Part shown: piece by piece, positions 42,338-49,747 of the stretch
How positions within the stretch are numbered: the stretch's first letter is position 1
How the letters are laid out: every line of letters starts with the position of its first letter
Assembly: GCF_000165795.1 (NCBI RefSeq)
Contig: NZ_CM001022.1
Coordinates: forward strand, 744,001 to 808,000
Origin: Aminomonas paucivorans DSM 12260
GTDB taxonomy: Bacteria; Synergistota; Synergistia; Synergistales; Synergistaceae
Length of the DNA: 64,000 bases
Reading direction: 5' to 3'
Made by a program: the position numbers and the translations under genes
Notes under the pieces: generated by a model
Databases searched by the model: none
What the model saw: the letters and a program-made list of their open reading frames with translations, nothing else
What the model was told of the DNA's origin: nothing

Positions 42338-42485
42338 GGGATCCGGGGCATCCCGAGGTCGTACCGAAGGGGTGTCGATGGAGTCTCCCGCCCGGAGTCA
42401 CGGGGCGCATCTTCGCTGTGATGTATGGTGTTTTATGGTGCATTGGGCATGGCGTTTCTCATCTTGCGGCAAAGGAGAGGACGGC

Positions 42486-43178
42486 ATGGCGGAAAACTAC
42501 TATGCGGAAAAGCTCAACGCGGCGAAGCTGTTCCAGGTGTACGAGACGGCGATCCCTCGGGTCCGGCAGTACTTCGAGGAGGAGATCCGCTTCGTGCGCC
42601 AGGACCTGACCGGAACGGAGCGGGTCCTGGAGGTGGGGGCCGGGTACGGACGCATCCTTCGGGAGTTGGCTCCCCACGCGGCATCCCTGGTGGGGATCGA
42701 CATTTCCGAGGACTCCGTCGTCCTGGGACGGGAGTACCTGGCGGACTGTCCCCGCTGCCGCATGGAGACGATGGACGTTTACCGGCTCCCCTACGAAGAG
42801 GCTTTCGACGTGGTCCTCTGTCTGCAGAACGGCCTCTCCGCCATGCGGGGGCAGGCCTCGGACCTGGTGGCCCGGTGCCTGCGCGCCCTGGTCCCGGGGG
42901 GGAGGGCCTACTTCAGCAGCTACAGCTCCCGGTTCTGGGAGACCCGCCTGACCTGGTTCCGGGAGCAGGCACAGAAGGGGCTCCTGGGGGAGATCGACGA
43001 GGAGAAGACCCGGGATGGGGTCATCGTCTGCGTGGATGGTTTTCGGGCCACCACCTACTCCCCCGAGGACCTGGACCGGCTGGGAAGGGAGACGGGGTGT
43101 CCCTACCGAGTGCAGGAGGTGGACGAGTCCAGCGTGTGGCTGGTTCTGGACAAGCCGGTGGGGCATCGCCCCGCCTGA
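42486..43178 (+). CDS. SAM-dependent methyltransferase (class I, small molecule type)
   Basis: A 230-residue class I methyltransferase. Motif I is VLEVGAGYGRILRELAP, followed by LVGIDISEDSVVLGREYL, DVVLCLQNGLSAMRG (motif IV region) and LRALVPGGRAYFSSY (motif V/VI). There is no nucleic-acid-specific NPPY, so a small molecule or lipid is likely. ATG at 42486 follows AAAGGAGAGG. It stands alone between the SYLF gene and a terminator. Confidence 0.82.
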   Translation: MAENYYAEKLNAAKLFQVYETAIPRVRQYFEEEIRFVRQDLTGTERVLEVGAGYGRILRELAPHAASLVGIDISEDSVVLGREYLADCPRCRMETMDVYRLPYEEAFDVVLCLQNGLSAMRGQASDLVARCLRALVPGGRAYFSSYSSRFWETRLTWFREQAQKGLLGEIDEEKTRDGVIVCVDGFRATTYSPEDLDRLGRETGCPYRVQEVDESSVWLVLDKPVGHRPA

Positions 43179-43195
43179 CGGCTCGGTTCAGAGAA

Positions 43196-43239
43196 GAAGG
43201 CAGCGGGGGACCTCCGGTCGGGGGTCCCCCGCTGCCTTC
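43196..43239 (+). terminator. Strong intrinsic terminator after the methyltransferase gene
   Basis: A 17-bp perfect stem (GAAGGCAGCGGGGGACC with its complement at 43223-43239) and a 10-nt loop, with a short pyrimidine tail. Confidence 0.75.
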
Positions 43240-43320
43240 GTGCGTTTCTCCCCGAAACGGACCCCCTGGGGATTGTGTGGTGCTTCATCGGGTTAGTAGA
43301 ATGGAGGAGCCCGGAAGGGG

Positions 43321-45759
43321 GTGAAGGGGTTGGAGGAGGAGCGTCCTTCCTACGGGGAGCTGGAGCAGCGTTGTCGTCGGGCGGAATCCCTCCTGGAGGT
43401 CCTTCTCTTGGGATCCGTCGTCCCTGGGGACGACGGAGTGGAGACGCCGTTGAGTGCCGCTTGGTGGGACGCCTCCGGGGTCTCCGCCGCGAGGTCCCTC
43501 CAGGGGGCGCTGTTGGATGCGATCCCCGCCCCCGTGTTCTATAAGGACCTTTCGGGACGCTACCTGGGGGTCAATCGGGCCTTCGCGGAGTTCCAAGGTT
43601 GCCCGGCGGGGGCGTTTGTGGGCAAGACGGTCTACGACGTCGCCCCGCCGGAACTGGCGGAGCAGTACCACGCCAAGGACCTGGAACTCTTCCGGGACGG
43701 GGAGATGCAGGTCTACGCCTCCCAGATGCGGAACGCCCAGGGAGAGCTGCGGGACGTGGTGTTCCACAAAGCCCCTCTCCGGGGGGCCGACGGGGCCGTC
43801 CGGGGGCTCATCGGGGTGATCCAGGACGTGACGGAGCGCAACCGGGCAGAGGAGGCCCTGGCCCGTTCCCAAGGGTTCCTGCGGACCCTGGTGGACACCA
43901 TCCCGGACCTGATCTGGCTCAAGGATCCCCAGGGGGTCTTCCTGAGCTGCAACCCCCCCTTCGAGCGCTTCTTAGGCGCCCAGGAGGAGGAGATCCTCGG
44001 GCGAAGGGACGAGGATTTTCTGGACCGGGACCAGGCAGCGTTCTTCCGGGAACACGACCGGTTGGCGGCGGAGGCCGGGGGGCCCCGGGTCAACGAGGAG
44101 TGGTTGGTCTTCCGGGACGGGAGCTACCAAGGGCTTTTCGAGACCATCAAGACCCCCATGTGGGACCTGGAGGGGAATCTGGTGGGGGTTCTGGGGATCT
44201 CTCGGGACATCACGGCGCACAAGCGGACGGAGGAAGCCCTTCGGGCGGGGGAGGAACTGTGGCGAAGCTACGTGGAGAACGCCCCCTACGGGATCTTCGT
44301 CACCGACGGAAAGAGGCGTATCCTCCAGGCCAACGCCGAGGCCTGCAGGATGTCGGGATACTCGGAGGAGGAACTGCTTGCCCGGAGCCTCCCGGATCTC
44401 CTCGTCCCGGATAGCCTTCCCGAGGCTCTTTCCGCCTTCCAGGAGGTTCTTGAGACCGGTCGCTCCTACCGCGAGCTGGGTTTCGCGACGAGGGCGGGGG
44501 AGCCGCGCCGGTGGTCTCTGGCGGAGGTAAGGCTTTCGCCTACCCGGTTTCTGGGGTATGCCCGGGACATCACCGCACGGCTTCGGGCGCAGAGAGAGCG
44601 GGAGCAGCTTCGGGAGCAGCTGCTCCATTCGCAGAAGATGGAATCCGTGGGGCGTCTGGCCGGGGGGGTGGCCCACGATTTCAACAACATGCTGGGGGTC
44701 ATCCTGGGGCAGGCGGAGATCGCCCTGGCCCGGACGGAGCCGAGCAACCCCCTGCACGGAGCCCTGAAGGAGATCCGGAAGGCCGCCGCTCGGTCCGCGG
44801 ACCTCACCCGTCAGCTTCTCGCCTTCGCCCGCAAGCAGGCCTCGGCCCCCCAGGTGCTGGACCTGAACGAAACGGTGGAGGGCCTTCTGGGGATCCTGCA
44901 TCGCCTTCTGGGCGAAGACATCCGTCTGGACTGGATCCCCGGGGAGGGAGGGACCGTCCGGATGGATCCCGCCCAGGTGGACCAGATTCTGGCGAACCTC
45001 TGCGTGAACGCCCGGGACGCCATCGACGGGGTGGGGCGCATCGTCATCGCCACGGCACGGACCACCCTTCGGGAGGCGCCGAAGGAGCCTGTCTACGGCG
45101 TCGCCGTCCCGGGGGAGTACGCGGTCCTCTCTGTGGGGGACGACGGGTTCGGCATGGACGAAGAAACCCGATCCCACCTCTTCGAGCCCTTCTTCACCAC
45201 CAAGGTTCCGGGACAGGGGACGGGGTTGGGGCTGGCCACGGTCTACGGCCTGGTCACCCAGAACCGGGGGTTCCTCCAGGTGGACAGCGCACCAGGAAAG
45301 GGATCCACGTTCCGGGTCTATCTCCCCTGGTTCGACGAGGCTCCGTCGGTTGCCCCGGACGGGGAAGGGGGGGAGGTGTCCGCTCGCTCCCAGGGGGAAA
45401 CCCTCCTCCTGGTGGAGGACGAACCGGCGATCCTCCGGGTGGTGAAGATCCTGCTGGAGGGGTTGGGCTACCGGGTCCTGGCGGCGGGAACGCCCCGGGA
45501 GGCCCTGGAGCTGGCGCGACGCCACCGGGACGATATCCGGCTCCTGGTGACCGACGTGGTGATGCCGGAGATGAACGGTCGGGAGCTGGCGGAGGCCGTC
45601 CAGAGTGTTTCTTCCAGGATTCGCTGTCTCTTCATGTCCGGGTACGCCGCCAACGTGCTGGCCGAACGGGGGATCCCGGCGGGAGCCCGGCTTCTCCAGA
45701 AGCCCTTTTCCTCCTCCGAACTGGCCGCCAAGGTCCGGGAGGTTCTGGATCTCCCGTAG
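43321..45759 (+). CDS. Hybrid sensor histidine kinase with three PAS domains
   Basis: An 812-residue soluble kinase; no membrane helix seen. PAS1 about 58-175 (IPAPVFYKDLSGRYLGVNRAF), PAS2 about 185-305 (IPDLIWLKDPQGVFLSCN), PAS3 about 312-425 (APYGIFVTDGKRRILQAN). HisKA has His452 in GGVAHDFNNMLGVI; HATPase has NLCVNARDAI (N-box) and GQGTGLGLATVYGLV (G-box). The C-terminal receiver has Asp745 in LLVTDVVMPEMNG and Lys in LLQKPFSSSEL. It is of the HPK4 type with AHDFNNML. GTG at 43321 is the likely start. No partner response regulator with an output domain is adjacent. Confidence 0.9.
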   Translation: MKGLEEERPSYGELEQRCRRAESLLEVLLLGSVVPGDDGVETPLSAAWWDASGVSAARSLQGALLDAIPAPVFYKDLSGRYLGVNRAFAEFQGCPAGAFVGKTVYDVAPPELAEQYHAKDLELFRDGEMQVYASQMRNAQGELRDVVFHKAPLRGADGAVRGLIGVIQDVTERNRAEEALARSQGFLRTLVDTIPDLIWLKDPQGVFLSCNPPFERFLGAQEEEILGRRDEDFLDRDQAAFFREHDRLAAEAGGPRVNEEWLVFRDGSYQGLFETIKTPMWDLEGNLVGVLGISRDITAHKRTEEALRAGEELWRSYVENAPYGIFVTDGKRRILQANAEACRMSGYSEEELLARSLPDLLVPDSLPEALSAFQEVLETGRSYRELGFATRAGEPRRWSLAEVRLSPTRFLGYARDITARLRAQREREQLREQLLHSQKMESVGRLAGGVAHDFNNMLGVILGQAEIALARTEPSNPLHGALKEIRKAAARSADLTRQLLAFARKQASAPQVLDLNETVEGLLGILHRLLGEDIRLDWIPGEGGTVRMDPAQVDQILANLCVNARDAIDGVGRIVIATARTTLREAPKEPVYGVAVPGEYAVLSVGDDGFGMDEETRSHLFEPFFTTKVPGQGTGLGLATVYGLVTQNRGFLQVDSAPGKGSTFRVYLPWFDEAPSVAPDGEGGEVSARSQGETLLLVEDEPAILRVVKILLEGLGYRVLAAGTPREALELARRHRDDIRLLVTDVVMPEMNGRELAEAVQSVSSRIRCLFMSGYAANVLAERGIPAGARLLQKPFSSSELAAKVREVLDLP

Positions 45760-45842
45760 TTTCCCGCGCCCTTGGGGGCGGGAGCTTCTGCCCTGGGGGG
45801 CCTCCCCTCGGGATGTTCCAACGCCAAGGAGGGTGTCCTTTC

Positions 45843-46514
45843 ATGAAAAGAGCGATTTGGATGGGTCTGGTCCTTCTCCTCTCCCTGGTGGCGTTCTCCC
45901 CCGCATGGGGGCTGACCGACGAGGAATACCGCCAGCTGCTCGCTCAGTCCCAAGAGTTCCGGGAGGCGGACGAGGGTCTTCGGGGAGCCTGGGAAGAGGC
46001 GAAGGAGAAGCTGACTCCCGGAGAGTTCCGACGGCTTGGGGAGGTGCAGCGGGCCTGGCTGCGAGAGGGACGGGATGTCGGGGCGGGGCGGCGGATTCGC
46101 GAAGGAGTTCCGAAGGCCAAAGCCTATGCCGACGCCACCATGGACCAGGTGGTCCTCATCAACGGGGAGATCTCCCGATCCTTCCTGAGGAAGAACCCCA
46201 AGGGGGCTCAGGGGCTCTATGTCCTTTCCCGCAAAGGCGTTTCGGGGGTCCTGGAGGTGTATGGCACCGACGACAAAGGGCGGGAACTCTTCGTGGCCTT
46301 GGAAGCGACGGTTCGGGACGGAAAGGGCGCGGCGAGGACGGTGTCCTTCCAAGGCAGGGGCGTCCTGGCCAACGGCCGGGCGTCGGTGGTCTCCGACTCC
46401 GTCCCGAAGCGGGAGCTGACCCTGCTCTTCTCGGGGAGAGAGGTCACGGTGGTCACCGGACCGGCCTTCCGGGACGGGGGCGGGGTCGTCCCCGATGGGG
46501 TGTACGTCCGCTAG
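45843..46514 (+). CDS. Secreted protein with LprI/DUF1311-like domain
   Basis: A 223-residue protein with a signal peptide (MKRAIWMGLVLLLSLVAFS, cleavage after PAWG). The first 70 mature residues (YRQLLAQSQEFREADEGLRG, then LTPGEFRRLGEVQRAWLREGRD) match the helical DUF1311/LprI pattern of Cys-less lysozyme-inhibitor-like proteins. The second half is beta-rich and unassigned. AAGGAGGG site. It lies 83 nt after the hybrid kinase and before the second one; a periplasmic role near a sensory system is plausible but not shown. Confidence 0.65.
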   Translation: MKRAIWMGLVLLLSLVAFSPAWGLTDEEYRQLLAQSQEFREADEGLRGAWEEAKEKLTPGEFRRLGEVQRAWLREGRDVGAGRRIREGVPKAKAYADATMDQVVLINGEISRSFLRKNPKGAQGLYVLSRKGVSGVLEVYGTDDKGRELFVALEATVRDGKGAARTVSFQGRGVLANGRASVVSDSVPKRELTLLFSGREVTVVTGPAFRDGGGVVPDGVYVR

Positions 46515-46681
46515 GTCGGATCCGCCCCCAGGTCCGGCGGGCCGAAGCGGGGTCACTTCCGGGAAGGGGCGGGAAAAACAGCTCGCGGGGCAGACCGTTG
46601 GGGCGGTTCCCGCCTTCCCGGCGGGGTTGGGAGAAAAGGGCGTCGCCCTGCCGCGTCGCGGGGTGATTCGAGGAGGGGGAC

Positions 46682-49639
46682 ATGCCTTTGGTCTTCGCCG
46701 GTCTGATCCAAAACCTCTCTTTTCTGGTGGCCCTCTCGGTGGTCTCCGGGTTCGTGGAGCGCCGCTGGCGGGGGACCTTGGGGGCGGCGGTGCTTCAGGG
46801 GACGATCTTCGGCACCGCTTCGGTGATCGGAATGCTGACCCCCCTGGTGCTGGGGCCGGGGCTCATCTTCGACGGCCGCTCCGTGATGGTGAGCCTCGGA
46901 GGGCTGTTCTTCGGACCCTGGGCTGCGGCGGTGTCCGCGGTCATGGCGGCGGTCTGCCGGGCCCTCCAGGGAGGGGTGGGCACCTACACGGGCATCTTGG
47001 TGATCCTCTCCTCCGCCCTGTGGGGGGTGGTGTTCCATAGGCGTTGGACCCTGCGGGGCGTGCCCGCCTCCTACGGGATGCTCTGGGGGTTCGGGGTGGG
47101 GGTGCACGTCGCCATGCTCCTTCTCATGTTCACCCTCCCAGGAGGAGCCGCGTGGCTGGTGCTGCGCCGCATCGGCCTGCCGGTGATGCTGGCCTACCCC
47201 CTCACCACGGTGCTCATCGGTGCCATCCTCTCGGACCAGCGAGGCCGGATCCGTCTCCTGGGAGAGATGCGGGAGAACGAGGAACGCCTGCGCCTGGCCC
47301 TGCACGCCACCAACCAGGGGCTCTTCGACCTGAACTGCCAGACCGGCGAAACGCTGGTGAACCCGGAGTATGCCCGCATGCTGGGGTACGATCCGGGGTC
47401 GTTTCGGGAGAGCCATGAGGAATGGGTGCAGCGGCTCCATCCCGAGGACCGGGAGGCGGCGGTGGGGGCCTACGAAGGCTACGTTGCCGGGCTTCTGCCG
47501 GAGTACCGGGCGGAATACCGGATGCGGTCCGTCTCCGGGGATTGGCGGTGGGTTCTTTCCCTGGGAAAGGTGATGGAATGGGATGACCGGGGGCGTCCCC
47601 TGCGCATGCTGGGGACCCACACGGACATCACCCCCCTCAAGAAGGCGGAGGAGGCCCTTCGGCTCATAGCCGAGGCGGACGTCCCCCCGGGGGAGGACAT
47701 CTTCCGCTTCCTGGTCCGCCACATGGCCCTGTCCCTGGACATGAGCCATGCCTTCATTGCCCGCCTCGACCCGGGGGAGCCGGGGTGGGGGCACTGCGTC
47801 GCGGGCTGGGGGCCCCAGGGTTTCCGGGAAAGCGGGTTTTCCTTTCCCCTGGAGGGATTGGCGGGGGAGGTGGTTTCCCGGGGCAGCTGCCTGGTCCCCT
47901 CGGGCATCCGGGGCGTCTTCCCCCGGGACGCAAGGCTGGAGGAACTGGGGGCGCAAAGCGGCTGGGGGACCCTCCTGCGGGGAGGGGACGGGAAAGCCTT
48001 GGGCCTGGTGGTTCTCCTGGATCGTCGCCCCCTGGAGGTGGACCCCAGCGCTCGGTCCCTCTTCCGCAGCTTCGCCTCCCGTTTGACCGGGGAGATGGAG
48101 CGCCAGCGGACGGAGGAGAAGTACCAGACCCTCTTCCGGGAGATGCTCGATGGGTTCGCGGTCCACGAGATCCTCTGCGACGAGACGGGTAAGCCCACGG
48201 ATTACCGGTTTGTGGCGGTGAACCCAGCCTTCGAGAAGATGACGGGGCTTCGGGGGGAGGAGATCCTCGGGCGCCGGGTGAAGGAGGTTCTCCCCGGAAC
48301 GGAGGAGAGCTGGATCGAGACCTACGGACGGGTGGCCCTGACGGGGGAGCCGGTGCATTTCGAGAGCTACTCCCAGTCCTTGGAAAAGCACTTCGAGGTC
48401 ACCGCTTACTGTCCCCAGAAAGGGCAGTTCGCCTGCCTCTTTGCCGACGTGACGGCCCGGAAGAAGGCGGAGCAGGAACGGAATCGCCTGGAGGATCAGG
48501 TGCGCCAGGCCCAGAAAATGGACTCCATCGGCAGGCTCGCGGGGGGCGTGGCCCACGACCTGAACAACCTTCTCACCCCCATCCTGGGGTACGGGGAGAT
48601 CCTGCAGGCGGAGTTTCGGGGGGACGAGGAAAAGCGGGAGTGTGTGGAGGAGATCCTCCGGGCGGGCCAGCGGGCCCGGGACCTGGTGGCCCAGCTGCTG
48701 GCCTTCGGGCGCAAGCAGGTTCTGGAGTTTCGGACCCTGGACCTCAACGAGGTCGTCCGGGGGTTCGAGAAACTGCTGCGTCGGACCATCCGGGAGGACA
48801 TCAAGCTCCGGTTCTTTCTGCAGGACCCCCTGCCTCCCATCCGGGGAGACGCGGGGCAGCTGGAACAGGTCCTCCTGAACCTGGCCGTGAACGCCCAGGA
48901 CGCCATGCCCCAGGGCGGGGTCCTCTCCGTCGAGACGGGGGCGGCGGACCTGGACGAGGCCTACGCCGCTTCCCACCAGGGGATGACGGTGGGGCGCCAC
49001 GTCCTCCTGGTGGTGAGCGATTCCGGGAAGGGGATGGACGAGGAGATGCGGGCCCACCTCTTCGAGCCCTTCTACACCACCAAGGAGAAGGGAAAGGGCA
49101 CGGGACTGGGCCTGGCCACGGTGTACGGCATCGTCAGGCAGCACGGAGGGTGCATCTGGGCCTACGGGGAGTCGGGGCAGGGCATGACCTTCAAGCTCTT
49201 CTTCCCCCAGGGGGAAGGAGGCGAAGGGGCCCCGCCTTCCCCAGAGGCTTCGTCCCGGGACCTCCGAGGGCAGGAGACGATCCTCCTGGTGGAGGACAAC
49301 GACATGGTCCGGTCCCTGGCCTGCATCCTGCTCCGTCGACAGGGGTACACGGTCCTGCCGGCGGCAGACGGCAAAGAGGCCCTCTCGGTCCTGGAGTCCC
49401 ACGGAGGGGCGGTGCACCTCCTGCTGACCGATGTGGTGATGCCGGAGATGAACGGCCGGGTTCTCTACGACGCGATGAAGGTCAGGGTCCCGGACATCCG
49501 GGTCCTCTTCATGTCCGGCTACACGGAGAACGTCATCGCCCACCAGGGGGTTCTGGACCCGGGAGTCCACTTCCTCCCCAAACCCTTTTCCGCCGAGACC
49601 CTGGCGGCGAAGGTTCGGGAGGCCCTGGAACAGCCCTAG
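46682..49639 (+). CDS. Membrane hybrid histidine kinase with LytS-type 5TM sensor, PAS and GAF domains
   Basis: A 985-residue kinase. The N-terminal 190 residues hold about six membrane helices with the 5TMR-LYT pattern (NLSFLVALSVVSGFVERRW, DGRSVMVSLGGLFFGPWAAAV, PLTTVLIGAILSDQ). Then PAS about 205-325 (HATNQGLFDLNCQTGETLVNP), GAF-like about 335-475, PAS about 480-605, HisKA with His625 in GGVAHDLNNLLTPI, HATPase (NLAVNAQDAMPQGG; GKGTGLGLATVYGIV), and a receiver with Asp917 in LLLTDVVMPEMNG. The last part closely resembles the kinase at 43321, so they share an origin. ATG follows GAGGAGGGGG. The cognate output is unknown. Confidence 0.9.
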   Translation: MPLVFAGLIQNLSFLVALSVVSGFVERRWRGTLGAAVLQGTIFGTASVIGMLTPLVLGPGLIFDGRSVMVSLGGLFFGPWAAAVSAVMAAVCRALQGGVGTYTGILVILSSALWGVVFHRRWTLRGVPASYGMLWGFGVGVHVAMLLLMFTLPGGAAWLVLRRIGLPVMLAYPLTTVLIGAILSDQRGRIRLLGEMRENEERLRLALHATNQGLFDLNCQTGETLVNPEYARMLGYDPGSFRESHEEWVQRLHPEDREAAVGAYEGYVAGLLPEYRAEYRMRSVSGDWRWVLSLGKVMEWDDRGRPLRMLGTHTDITPLKKAEEALRLIAEADVPPGEDIFRFLVRHMALSLDMSHAFIARLDPGEPGWGHCVAGWGPQGFRESGFSFPLEGLAGEVVSRGSCLVPSGIRGVFPRDARLEELGAQSGWGTLLRGGDGKALGLVVLLDRRPLEVDPSARSLFRSFASRLTGEMERQRTEEKYQTLFREMLDGFAVHEILCDETGKPTDYRFVAVNPAFEKMTGLRGEEILGRRVKEVLPGTEESWIETYGRVALTGEPVHFESYSQSLEKHFEVTAYCPQKGQFACLFADVTARKKAEQERNRLEDQVRQAQKMDSIGRLAGGVAHDLNNLLTPILGYGEILQAEFRGDEEKRECVEEILRAGQRARDLVAQLLAFGRKQVLEFRTLDLNEVVRGFEKLLRRTIREDIKLRFFLQDPLPPIRGDAGQLEQVLLNLAVNAQDAMPQGGVLSVETGAADLDEAYAASHQGMTVGRHVLLVVSDSGKGMDEEMRAHLFEPFYTTKEKGKGTGLGLATVYGIVRQHGGCIWAYGESGQGMTFKLFFPQGEGGEGAPPSPEASSRDLRGQETILLVEDNDMVRSLACILLRRQGYTVLPAADGKEALSVLESHGGAVHLLLTDVVMPEMNGRVLYDAMKVRVPDIRVLFMSGYTENVIAHQGVLDPGVHFLPKPFSAETLAAKVREALEQP

Positions 49640-49670
49640 GGTTTCCCTTCAGGAGATCCGGCAGAAGAGA

Positions 49671-49710
49671 GGAGCGGGGGGAACCCGGTCACCCGGGTTC
49701 CCCCCGCTCC
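49671..49710. terminator. Bidirectional terminator between convergent genes
   Basis: GGAGCGGGGGGAACCCGG pairs over about 18 bp with 49693-49710 around a 4- to 5-nt loop. It serves both the kinase (+) and the CLCA-like gene (-). Confidence 0.8.
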
Positions 49711-49747
49711 TGGTTGGGGCCGGGGTCAAGGGACCCCGCGGTTTCGT

